Source of the DNA: Streptomyces qinzhouensis
GTDB taxonomy: Bacteria; Actinomycetota; Actinomycetes; Streptomycetales; Streptomycetaceae
Length of the DNA: 64,000 nucleotides
Direction of reading: 5' to 3'
Assembly (NCBI RefSeq): GCF_007856155.1
Contig: NZ_CP042266.1
Location: 1,612,001-1,676,000 of the forward strand
In this document: positions 29,363 through 37,525 of the stretch, in pieces
How the letters are laid out: every line of letters starts with the position of its first letter
Position numbering within the stretch: the first letter of the stretch is position 1
Translations under genes and position numbers: made by a program
The notes under the pieces: model-generated
Seen by the model: only the letters and a program-made list of their open reading frames with translations
Databases searched by the model: none
What the model was told of the DNA's origin: nothing

Positions 29363-31149
29363 CGACCGGTACGGAGGAGGGCCGGGCGCCCCGGGAACCG
29401 GACCCCGGCGCACCGGACCCCGCCCCGGCCCCGGCGGGCGGTCCGGGCAGCGGCCCCGCAGGGCCCCCCGCAGGGCCGGACTCACCGGCTGTGCGGGCCA
29501 CCCGGGAGCGGCCGGCCGGCGAGGGCGGCAGTGGGCATCCGGAGGAACCGTACGGCTCCTCCCCACCCCGCCCGGACGCGGGCAGCGCCCGAGCCGCATC
29601 CCCCGCAGGAACGGTCCGCCTGGTCCACCGCCCGGCCCGGCCGGAGCCCGTCCCCGTGCCCGTATGCCCTGACGGTACGGAATCCGGGACCGGCGCCCCC
29701 GGCGGAGCCCCCGCCGCCGGCCCGACCGCGCCCGAGCCCCCGTCCGGAGCCGCCACGAGAACTCGGCCCCGCAGCACGCGCCCGCCCGGCGCCGAAGACC
29801 GGACCGGCGGTCGCGCCCCGACGGCCGGACAGGGTCCCGGGACGGCCGTCCCGCCCCGTAACGGAAACCGCCCCGGCCCCACGGCGGCCACCGCCCCGGC
29901 CGGGGTCAACGGCCCGCCCGCACCCACCACCGTGGGCGCCTCCGCACCCGTGGCCGCGCCCCCGCCCCGCACCGGCGGTGCCGCGCGCCGGCCCGTCGAA
30001 GGGCTGCTCCTCGGGCTCGCCGCCGGGGACGCGGCCGGGTGGCCCGCCGCGCGGCACCGGGCCGCACGGATGCCCGAGTGGACCCGGCGGCTCACCCGTG
30101 AGCTGGACACCTTCGCCGAGCAGAACGCGACCACCACCCTCCCCGTGCCCATCGCCCTCAACCAGCCTCCCGAACCGCTCCGTCTCGGCCCGTCCGACGA
30201 CGCCGAGTGGGCGGCCTTCGCCGCCGAGACCGTTCTGACGGCGGCCGGTGAGCTGTTCGCGGCCATGCCGCCGGAGCACCGGCCGCGCGCCGCCGTGGAC
30301 CTGGCGTGGAACTCGCTGGCCGCCGAGGTCGCCGCGGCCGCCGCCCGGGCCCCCGAGGTGGAGTCGGCGGTCCTTCCGCTGCGGGCGAGGATCTCCGTCC
30401 GCGCGGGGCTCGGCAATCTGGCCACCGGGCTGCGGCCGCCCGCGACCGGCCACGACAATCCGCACTACTTCGACGACGCCGCCTGTGTCCGGGCCGCGGT
30501 GCTCGCGGTCGTCCATCCCGGTGACCCGGAAGCCGCCGCCGGGCTCGCGGAGTTCGACGCCCGCTACACCCAGGACGGCGACGGGGTCCACGGTGCCCGG
30601 GCGATGGCCGCCGCCGTGGCGGCCGCGCTCGGCGGTGCGGACATCGACGACGCCGTGGACGCCGCTCTCGCCCAGTTGCCCGACACCACGGAGATCGGCC
30701 GCAACGGCCGGCACGCGGTCCGGCTGGCCCGGTCCCTGACGGGCGACTGCGCGGCGTTCGCGCTCGTACCACTGCTGGAGCATCAGATCGTCGACCATGT
30801 CTACAGCTACGGCATCGCCGCGGCGGAGACCGTTCCGGTGGCGCTGGCCGTGGCGACGGCGGCCCGCGGCCGGGTCGCCGAGGCGGTGCCGACCGCGGCC
30901 TGTCTGTCCCGGGTCGCCGATTCGGCGCCCGCTCTCGCCGGGGCGCTGACCGGGGCACTCGGCGGCGGGGTGACCGTTCCGGCCTCCTGGCGGGAGGCCT
31001 GCCGCACCCTCGCGGGCTGTGCGCTGCCCCGGCTCGCGGGCACCGATCTGGTGGAACTCGCCGGGCGCCTGGCACCCGCGGAACAGACCGCCCCGGGTGG
31101 ACAATTCCGACATGACGCCAACACCACACACAACGACCGGACTCGATGA
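29359..31149 (+). CDS. ADP-ribosylglycohydrolase-family protein 2, degenerate metal site
   Basis: A 596-residue protein. The first ~210 residues are a Pro/Gly/Ala-rich, probably disordered region. The helical ARH domain follows with GLLLGLAAGDAAGWPAARH. Two metal motifs are altered: TDDT becomes SDDAE, and the C-terminal GRDADT becomes SRVADS, losing one of the paired aspartates. It may be a non-catalytic partner of its neighbours (inference) or act on a different bond. It is coupled to both flanking genes: 4-nt overlap upstream, 38-nt overlap downstream. Confidence 0.8.
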   Translation: MTTGTEEGRAPREPDPGAPDPAPAPAGGPGSGPAGPPAGPDSPAVRATRERPAGEGGSGHPEEPYGSSPPRPDAGSARAASPAGTVRLVHRPARPEPVPVPVCPDGTESGTGAPGGAPAAGPTAPEPPSGAATRTRPRSTRPPGAEDRTGGRAPTAGQGPGTAVPPRNGNRPGPTAATAPAGVNGPPAPTTVGASAPVAAPPPRTGGAARRPVEGLLLGLAAGDAAGWPAARHRAARMPEWTRRLTRELDTFAEQNATTTLPVPIALNQPPEPLRLGPSDDAEWAAFAAETVLTAAGELFAAMPPEHRPRAAVDLAWNSLAAEVAAAAARAPEVESAVLPLRARISVRAGLGNLATGLRPPATGHDNPHYFDDAACVRAAVLAVVHPGDPEAAAGLAEFDARYTQDGDGVHGARAMAAAVAAALGGADIDDAVDAALAQLPDTTEIGRNGRHAVRLARSLTGDCAAFALVPLLEHQIVDHVYSYGIAAAETVPVALAVATAARGRVAEAVPTAACLSRVADSAPALAGALTGALGGGVTVPASWREACRTLAGCALPRLAGTDLVELAGRLAPAEQTAPGGQFRHDANTTHNDRTR

Positions 31150-32281
31150 CCGCATCGCGGGCGCGCTGACGGGCGCGGCGGTAGGGGACGCGCTCGGGGG
31201 TCCCGTCGAGGGATATCCGCCCGAGCAGATCATGGAACGGCACGGCGGGCGCGTGCAGGGCATCGTGGGCCCCTGGAACGGCGACGAGTGGCGCACCGCG
31301 CGCCCCATCGCCCCGTACCACAAGGGCGACGGCCACATCACCGACGACACCCTGATGACTCATGCGCTGATCAGGGTGTACACGACGGTACGGGACCATC
31401 TCGACGCCCATGCCATCGCCGAGCACCTGGTGCCCGACCTGATGGGCACACCGCGGTGGATCCCGGAGCTGGAGGCGACGGCGCTGCCGCTCCAGCGGAT
31501 CTTCCTGGCGGAGAAATGGCTGGTGGCCCGGTTGCACTACGGGCATGTCGATCCGCGCGAGGCGGGCAGCGGCAATATCGTCAACTGCGGTGCGGCGATG
31601 TACATGGCCCCGGTCGGACTGGTCAACGCCGCCGATCCGCAGGCCGCCTACGCCGAGGCGCTCGATATCGCGGGCGCGCACCAGTCGTCCTACGGCCGGG
31701 AGGCGGCCGGTGTCTTCGCGGCCTCGGTCGCCGCGGCCTGCGCTCCGGGCGGCACCCCGGCGTCGGTCGTGGACGCGGCGCTCTCGCTCGCGAAGGACGG
31801 GACGCGGGCGGCGATCGAGGCGGTCGCGGAAGTCGCCGTACGGCATACGGACTTCGAGCCCGCGCTCAGCCCGCTGCGGGCGGCGATGGCCCCCTACGAC
31901 ACGGTCGGCCCCGACTACCGCTCCCCCGGCCTCGGCGCGCGCCGCCCCTCACGGCTGCACTCCATCGAGGAGCTGCCGATCGCGCTGGGCATGCTGCTGA
32001 TCGGCGGCGGCGACTATCGGCGCTCGGTCCTGGGCTCGGTGAACTACGGCCGGGACTGCGACTCCATCGCCACCATGGCGGGGGCGATCGCGGGCGCCCT
32101 GCACGGCGTGTCGGCGGTGCCGCACGACTGGGCGAAGACGGTCGCCGAGGCGAGCCGGGTGGATCTGGACGCCCCGGCCCGGGAACTCGCCGCGGTCGCC
32201 CGGGAGATCTTCACCCGCGACACGGCCCGCCGCCGCGCCCACGAGGAGGCCTTCACCCGGCTGACGGAGACCCCCCGATGA
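31112..32281 (+). CDS. ADP-ribosylglycohydrolase-family protein 3
   Basis: A 389-residue ARH-family protein with an apparently complete active site: GAAVGDALGGPVEG near residue 26, GHITDDTLMTHA near 78, and NYGRDCDSIATMAGAIAGAL near 315. The middle contains NIVNCGAAMYMAPVGLVNAADP, typical of bacterial glycohydrolases acting on small ribosides. The ATG lies inside the previous gene (38-nt overlap) and the stop overlaps the next ATG. Together with proteins 1 and 4 it probably provides the catalytic function of the operon. Confidence 0.88.
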   Translation: MTPTPHTTTGLDDRIAGALTGAAVGDALGGPVEGYPPEQIMERHGGRVQGIVGPWNGDEWRTARPIAPYHKGDGHITDDTLMTHALIRVYTTVRDHLDAHAIAEHLVPDLMGTPRWIPELEATALPLQRIFLAEKWLVARLHYGHVDPREAGSGNIVNCGAAMYMAPVGLVNAADPQAAYAEALDIAGAHQSSYGREAAGVFAASVAAACAPGGTPASVVDAALSLAKDGTRAAIEAVAEVAVRHTDFEPALSPLRAAMAPYDTVGPDYRSPGLGARRPSRLHSIEELPIALGMLLIGGGDYRRSVLGSVNYGRDCDSIATMAGAIAGALHGVSAVPHDWAKTVAEASRVDLDAPARELAAVAREIFTRDTARRRAHEEAFTRLTETPR

Positions 32282-32634
32282 CCCGGTCGGTCCCGACCGC
32301 CCCGGCTCCGCGGCCCCGGCCCGAGCCGGTAATCCCGGCGCTCCACCCCGCCCCGGACCTGCCGACCACCGCGGCCCCCGGGCCGAGACCCGGATCCGAA
32401 GCACACCCGGCCCGGCCGGCCTCCCGGGCACACCCGGTCACCGTGGCGTCCCCGGCGAGCCCGACACCCACGGCCCGCCGGAGCGACCACGTGCCCCCCG
32501 CTCCACCCGACACCGTGCCGCCCCCGGTATCCGCTAAAACCACGGGACTTCCCGCGGGCGGGCCGCGTCCGGCAGCCGGACGCCGGGGTGTCCTCTTCCG
32601 GGGAGCCGTACACACCACGGAGGTGGTCCGGTGA
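32278..32634 (+). CDS. Small Pro/Ala-rich protein within the coupled operon
   Basis: A predicted 118-residue protein, rich in Pro, Ala and Arg, with no recognised domain, signal peptide or membrane helix. Support comes from context: ATGA overlap with the gene before, GTGA overlap with the gene after, and codons that mostly end in G or C like real neighbours. It may have arisen to keep translational coupling across a gap, or be a true small subunit. A GGAGG at 32619-32623 inside it serves the next gene. Confidence 0.5.
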   Translation: MTRSVPTAPAPRPRPEPVIPALHPAPDLPTTAAPGPRPGSEAHPARPASRAHPVTVASPASPTPTARRSDHVPPAPPDTVPPPVSAKTTGLPAGGPRPAAGRRGVLFRGAVHTTEVVR

Positions 32635-34241
32635 CCGTCACCGCGACGGACGGACGGACCGGAACACCACCGGTGACACCACCCGGCCGGGGCGGCGGCG
32701 GGCTCAGGCTCACCTGGGTACAGCCCGAGGACCTCGTCGGGCACGAGCTGCGGCAGGCCTCGGAGGACGGACGGGAACCGGCGGCCGTCGCCGCGGTAGC
32801 CGCCCGGTGGGCGGCGGCGGGCGGCACGGCCGCTCCCCCGGCGGCAGGTGCCTCCCCCGCCCCCGCACCGCCCCGGCTGCGCGAACTCGCGGGCCGTCTT
32901 CTCGATGAACTCGCCGAACTCGCCGACCCTCGGCACGGCTTCGCGGCGCATGAGCCCACGGAACTGCCCGCGATCCGGGCCGCCTGTCCCGACTGGCCCG
33001 ACCGGCCCGCGTCGGACGGCCGGCCGCCCGCCCCCGCCGAAACCACCACCGCACCCGCCGGAGTCCGGGGCGGTCGGGCCCGCCCGGGCCCCGCACCGGG
33101 CAGCGGCTACCAGGACGCCCTGCACGCGGCCTGGCTGGGCCGGGCGGCGGGCTGTCTGCTGGGCAAACCGGTGGAGAAGCTGCCGCTGGCCGGAATCCGG
33201 GCGCTGGCCGCCGCGACCGGCAACTGGCCGCTGCGGACCTGGTTCACCGCCGAAGGGCTGCCCGGCGAACTGGCCCGGGCCTATCCGTGGAACCGTCGCT
33301 CCGCGCCGACCTCGCTCGCCGAGACCATCGACGGAATGCCGGAGGACGACGACCTCAACTACCCGTTGCTCAACCTCCTTCTGCTGCGCAGATACGGACG
33401 CGGCTTCCGCACCCGGGACGTCGCGGCGCTCTGGCTGGACGAACTGCCCGCCGGCCGTACCTTCACCGCGGAACGCGTCGCCTACCGCAATCTGCTCTGC
33501 GGGGTGGAACCGCCGGAGACCGCCCGCCGGCGCAACCCGTTCCGGGAGTGGATCGGCGCGGCCATCCGCGCCGACGTCCACGGCTGGACGCATCCCGGCG
33601 ATCCGGGCGCGGCCGCCGCCCAGGCACACCGGGACGCGGCCCTCACCCACACCGCGAACGGCGTCTACGGCGCCATGTTCGTCGCCGCGACCATCGCGGC
33701 CGCGGCAGGCGGCCACGACGACGGCCACGACAACGGCCATGAGCATCGCGACCACCGCGAGCACCGGTCCGGACCCACCCGTGAAGCCGGCGGCGGGATC
33801 ACGGTCCACCGGGCGCTGGCCGCCGGGCTCACCGTCGTCCCGCCGGAGTCCCGGCTCGCCCGGGCCGTCCGGTTCGGGATCGCCGCGGCCCGCGCGGAGC
33901 CCTCGTTCGACTCCGTCGTCGACCTGCTCCACCGAGAGCTGGGGCACTATCACTGGGTGCACGCCGTTCCCAACGCGGCGCTGCTCGCCGCCGCCCTCAC
34001 CCACGCCGAAGGCGACTTCTCCGGCTCCATCTGCCGTGCGGTGTCCGGCGGCTGGGACACCGACTCCAACGGCGCGACCGCGGGTTCGGTCGCCGGGCTG
34101 CTCGCCGGACACCCGGACCGGCTCCCCGAACGCTGGACCGACCCCCTGCGCAACCGGCTCGCCAGCTCCGTCCCCGGCTTCGACGGCATCGGTTTCGACG
34201 CCCTCGCCCAGCTCACGCATCAGGAGGCCCTCCGCCCATGA
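32631..34241 (+). CDS. ADP-ribosylglycohydrolase-family protein 4, with His-rich insertion
   Basis: A 536-residue divergent ARH-family protein. A variable N-terminal region of ~160 residues (LRLTWVQPEDLVGHELRQASEDG) precedes AAWLGRAAGCLLGKPVEKLP, where the usual GDA is GCL. Then come PEDDDLNYPLL and GGWDTDSNGATAGSVAGLLAG, which keeps the paired Asp/Ser of the metal site. Residues 362-378 are a His/Asp-rich insertion (GHDDGHDNGHEHRDH) that could bind metal. The GTG start has GGAGG 7 nt upstream and overlaps the previous stop. It is followed by the ribokinase-like gene with ATGA overlap. Confidence 0.85.
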   Translation: MTVTATDGRTGTPPVTPPGRGGGGLRLTWVQPEDLVGHELRQASEDGREPAAVAAVAARWAAAGGTAAPPAAGASPAPAPPRLRELAGRLLDELAELADPRHGFAAHEPTELPAIRAACPDWPDRPASDGRPPAPAETTTAPAGVRGGRARPGPAPGSGYQDALHAAWLGRAAGCLLGKPVEKLPLAGIRALAAATGNWPLRTWFTAEGLPGELARAYPWNRRSAPTSLAETIDGMPEDDDLNYPLLNLLLLRRYGRGFRTRDVAALWLDELPAGRTFTAERVAYRNLLCGVEPPETARRRNPFREWIGAAIRADVHGWTHPGDPGAAAAQAHRDAALTHTANGVYGAMFVAATIAAAAGGHDDGHDNGHEHRDHREHRSGPTREAGGGITVHRALAAGLTVVPPESRLARAVRFGIAAARAEPSFDSVVDLLHRELGHYHWVHAVPNAALLAAALTHAEGDFSGSICRAVSGGWDTDSNGATAGSVAGLLAGHPDRLPERWTDPLRNRLASSVPGFDGIGFDALAQLTHQEALRP

Positions 34242-35233
34242 CAGCCATCGTGGTGCTCGGCAGCACCAACATGGACCTCGTCGCCTATGTCGTCCGCGCG
34301 CCACTGCGCGGGGAGACCGTGACCGGGCGGGAGTTCCGGACGGTCCCGGGCGGAAAGGGCGCCAACCAGGCCGTCGCCGCCGCCCGCGCGGGCGGGAACG
34401 TCGCCATGATCGGCGCGGTCGGCTCCGACGCCTTCGGCAGACATCTGCGGCACACCCTGGAGGCGTCCGGAGTCGACACCGATCTGCTGCACACCGCGGA
34501 CGGCCCCTCCGGCACCGCCCATATCGTCGTCGACGACGAGGGCGGCAACGCGATCGTCGTCGTGCCCGGCGCCAACGGCACCGTCACCGCGCTCGGCCCC
34601 GGTGACGAAACCCTCATCGCCACCGCCGACACTCTGCTGCTCCAACTCGAACTCCCCCTCTCGGTCGTCGTCGAAGGCGCCGCCGCCGCGCGCCGCCACG
34701 GCGTGCGGACCGTCCTCACCCCGGCCCCCGCCCGGGCCCTGCCGCCCGAACTGCTCGCCGCCACCGATCTGCTGGTCCCCAATGAGCACGAGGCGACCCT
34801 GCTCACCGGGCTCACCGACCCGGAGGCCGCCGCCGGGGCGCTCCTCGCACAGGTGCCGGAGGTCGTGGTCACCCTGGGTGCCCGGGGGACTCTGTACGCC
34901 AACCGGGACGGCGCCCGGATCCACGTCCCGGCGCCCCGGGTGACCGCCGTGGACACCACCGCCGCCGGTGACACCTTCACCGGCGCGCTGGCCGTGGCGC
35001 TCGGCGAGGGCCGACCGGTCGAGCAGGCCCTGCGCTGGGCGTCGTGCGCGGCGGCGCTGGGCGTCCGGCGCGAGGGCGCTTCGACCTCGATGCCCTATCG
35101 CCCGGAGATCGACGCCGAATACGCCCGGGTCACGGCCGCTCCCCCGGACGAGCTGCCGCGTCCGGCCCCGGAGCGTCATCCCGCCGAGACCTCCGCGCCC
35201 GCAACCAACTCCGAGATCGGCAACCCCTCATGA
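34238..35233 (+). CDS. Ribokinase-like PfkB-family sugar kinase
   Basis: ATP-dependent sugar kinase of 331 residues, probably acting on ribose or a riboside. PfkB signatures are clear: GSTNMDLV at the start, VPGGKGANQAVAAARAG near residue 36, and DTTAAGDTFTGALAVAL near 240 with the catalytic Asp in the GD motif. Ribokinases share the GSxNxD and GGKGANQA forms. The C-terminal ~35 residues are a Pro/Ala/Glu-rich tail. Coupled to the glycohydrolases, it may trap the released ribose as ribose 5-phosphate (inference). Confidence 0.88.
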   Translation: MTAIVVLGSTNMDLVAYVVRAPLRGETVTGREFRTVPGGKGANQAVAAARAGGNVAMIGAVGSDAFGRHLRHTLEASGVDTDLLHTADGPSGTAHIVVDDEGGNAIVVVPGANGTVTALGPGDETLIATADTLLLQLELPLSVVVEGAAAARRHGVRTVLTPAPARALPPELLAATDLLVPNEHEATLLTGLTDPEAAAGALLAQVPEVVVTLGARGTLYANRDGARIHVPAPRVTAVDTTAAGDTFTGALAVALGEGRPVEQALRWASCAAALGVRREGASTSMPYRPEIDAEYARVTAAPPDELPRPAPERHPAETSAPATNSEIGNPS

Positions 35234-36573
35234 CTTCCGCTCACGCCACACCCTCCGCTCCCGAACCAACCGAATCAACCGAATCAACCAGAACAACCAG
35301 AACAGCCGGACCAGCCGGACCAGCCGGACCAGGCGGACGAACCAGAACAGCCGGACCGGCGGAATCAACCGAGCGGCCGGTGCCGCCCGCCCCGCCCCTG
35401 CACGGGCTGCGCGTCCTCGACCTGGCCACCCTCTTCGCCGGGCCGCTCGCCGCCACCCTGCTCGGCGACTTCGGCGCCGAGGTCATCAAGGTCGAGCACC
35501 CCCGCCGCCCCGACCCCTCCCGGGGCCACGGCCCCGCCAAGGACGGCATCGGCCTCTGGTGGAAGCTGCTGGGCCGCAACAAACGGACCATCACCCTCGA
35601 CCTCTCCGCCCCCGGCGGCCGTGACACCCTGCTCCGGCTGGCGGCCGAGGCCGATGTGATCATCGAGAACTTCCGCCCCGGCACCCTGGAGAAATGGGGG
35701 CTCGGCTGGGAGGAACTGAGCCGGGCCAACCCCCGGCTGGTGCTGACCCGCGTCACCGGCTTCGGCCAGTTCGGCCCGTACTCCCACCGCCCCGGCTTCG
35801 GCACCCTCGCCGAGGCCATGAGCGGCTTCGCCGCCGCCACCGGCGAGCCCGACGGCCCGCCGACCCTCCCTCCTTTCGGTCTCGCCGACTCGATCGCCGC
35901 CCTCGCCACCTCCTACGCCGTACTGACCGCCCTCACCGCCCGCACCGCCACCGGCCGGGGCCAGGTCGTCGATATGGCGATCATCGAACCGATCCTGACC
36001 GTCCTCGGACCACAGCCGCTCTGGTACGACCAGCTGGGCTATGTCCAGCCGCGGCTGGGCAACCGCTCCCGCAACAACGCCCCCCGCAACACCTATCGCA
36101 CCGCCGATGACCACTGGGTGGCCGTGTCCACCTCCGCCCAGTCCGTCGCCGAGCGGGTGATGCGGCTGGTCGGCCGGCCCGGGCTGATCGACGAGCCCTG
36201 GTTCGCCACCGGCAGCGGCCGGGCCGAACACGCCGACGAACTGGACGAGGCCGTCGGCGCCTGGATCGCCCGGCGCCCCCGGTCCGAGGTACTGGCCGCC
36301 TTCGAGAAGGCCGAGGCCGCGATCGCGCCCGTCTACGACGTCCGGGATGTGATGGACGATCCTCAGTACCGGGCGCTGGACACCGTCACCGAGGTCGAGG
36401 ACCCGGAGCTGGGCGTCATCCGTATGCAGAACGTCCTCTTCCGGCTCTCGGAGACCCCCGGCGCGATCCGCTGGACCGGCCGCCCGCACGGCGCCGACAC
36501 CGACGCCGTCCTCACCGAACTCGGTCTGACCGCCGACGACATCTCCGCACTCCGCACCCAGGGCGCCCTGTGA
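35230..36573 (+). CDS. CaiB/BaiF family III CoA-transferase
   Basis: Moves CoA between carboxylic acids. The 447-residue protein has a repetitive Thr/Glu/Gly/Pro N-terminus (~55 residues), then the family core: LHGLRVLDLATLFAGPLAATLLGDFGAEVIKVEHP, GRNKRTITLDL, ADVIIENFRPGTLEKWGLG, and FGLADSIAAL, which holds the likely catalytic Asp. GRGQVVDMAIIEPI and NNAPRNTYRTADDHWVAVS are typical. Its partner gene, a CitE-like lyase, overlaps its stop (GTGA), so an acyl-CoA formed here is probably cleaved next. Confidence 0.9.
   Translation: MTSAHATPSAPEPTESTESTRTTRTAGPAGPAGPGGRTRTAGPAESTERPVPPAPPLHGLRVLDLATLFAGPLAATLLGDFGAEVIKVEHPRRPDPSRGHGPAKDGIGLWWKLLGRNKRTITLDLSAPGGRDTLLRLAAEADVIIENFRPGTLEKWGLGWEELSRANPRLVLTRVTGFGQFGPYSHRPGFGTLAEAMSGFAAATGEPDGPPTLPPFGLADSIAALATSYAVLTALTARTATGRGQVVDMAIIEPILTVLGPQPLWYDQLGYVQPRLGNRSRNNAPRNTYRTADDHWVAVSTSAQSVAERVMRLVGRPGLIDEPWFATGSGRAEHADELDEAVGAWIARRPRSEVLAAFEKAEAAIAPVYDVRDVMDDPQYRALDTVTEVEDPELGVIRMQNVLFRLSETPGAIRWTGRPHGADTDAVLTELGLTADDISALRTQGAL
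35263..35370. repeat. Twelve 9-bp tandem units in the CoA-transferase gene
   Basis: In-frame 9-bp units of the types gaatcaacc, agaacagcc and ggaccagcc fill 108 bp and encode three-residue repeats (EST, RTA, GPA). The stretch is richer in A than the surrounding DNA. Confidence 0.85.
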
Positions 36574-37382
36574 ACATCCCCCTCACCTATCTCTACGCCC
36601 CCGGCGACCGCCCCGAGGTCGTCCTGAAGGCCGTCCGCTCGGGCGCCGACGTCGTCATCGTCGACCTGGAGGACGCGGTCGCCCCCGACCGCAAGAAATA
36701 CGCGCTCGCCGCCACCGCCGAACTGCTCACCGACCCGCAGCCGCTCCCCGTCCATGTCCGCATCAACTCCCCCCGCTCACCCGAAGAGATCGAAACCCTG
36801 ACCGGACTGCCCGGCCTGAGCGCTCTCCGTGTTCCCAAGGTGACACACGGCACTGACATTCCCCCCGTCGCCGACCTCGCCCCCGGTGTCCCGCTCTACC
36901 CCCTGCTGGAATCGGCGCTGGCCATCGAGCACGCGTACACCATCGCGAGCGCCCATCCGGCGGTCCGGGGCATCGGCATCGGCGAGGCGGATCTGCGGGC
37001 CGATCTGGGGATCCGGGACGGCGGTACCGCCCTGGACTGGCCGCGTTCACGGATCGTGGTGGCCGCCCGCGCCGCCGGTCTGGCACCCCCGGTCCAGTCG
37101 GTCTTCCCGGACATCCGCGATCTGGACGCGCTGTACGCCTCCTGCACCCACGGCCGCAGCCTCGGCTTCGTGGGCCGCGCCGCCATCCACCCCCGGCAGC
37201 TTCCCGTCATCGAGCGTGCCTTCCGGCCGACCCCGGACGAGATCGCGGCGGCCGCGGCGGTGGTGAAGGCGGCGGCCGCCGACGAAGGCGCCCAGGCCCT
37301 GCCCGACGGCCGATTCGTCGACGCGGCGATCGTGGCGGCGGCGGAACGCACCCTCATGCTCGCCCGCCGCGAGGCACCCTGA
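36570..37382 (+). CDS. HpcH/HpaI aldolase / CitE-family lyase
   Basis: A TIM-barrel metal-dependent lyase of 270 residues, related to citrate lyase beta, malyl-CoA and citramalyl-CoA lyases. Key segments are YAPGDRPEVVLKAVRSGADVVIVDLEDAVAPDRK, with the CoA-binding Arg and catalytic Glu-Asp pair, then VRINSP, PLLESALAIEHA (metal Glu) and GIGEADLRADLG (metal Asp). LGFVGRAAIHPRQLPVI is the usual C-terminal motif. Short members of this size act on free CoA thioesters. It ends the eight-gene operon, followed by a hairpin terminator. Confidence 0.88.
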   Translation: MNIPLTYLYAPGDRPEVVLKAVRSGADVVIVDLEDAVAPDRKKYALAATAELLTDPQPLPVHVRINSPRSPEEIETLTGLPGLSALRVPKVTHGTDIPPVADLAPGVPLYPLLESALAIEHAYTIASAHPAVRGIGIGEADLRADLGIRDGGTALDWPRSRIVVAARAAGLAPPVQSVFPDIRDLDALYASCTHGRSLGFVGRAAIHPRQLPVIERAFRPTPDEIAAAAAVVKAAAADEGAQALPDGRFVDAAIVAAAERTLMLARREAP

Positions 37383-37403
37383 GCCCCGGGCGCGCGGGGC
37401 GCA

Positions 37404-37429
37404 CGGCCCCGGGCAACGGCCCGGGGCCG
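37404..37429 (+). terminator. Hairpin terminator of the glycohydrolase operon
   Basis: 11-bp perfect stem (cggccccgggc / gcccggggccg) with a 4-nt loop, 21 nt after the lyase stop and between convergent operons. It may also stop transcripts from lgt. Confidence 0.7.
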
Positions 37430-37525
37430 CCGGGACGCCCTTCGCGCCCCGGCGGCCCCGTGCCGCCTACCGTCTCGTCCCGCCCGCGCAGCCCGTACAG
37501 CAACGGGGCGCGGGCAGCGGAATAC

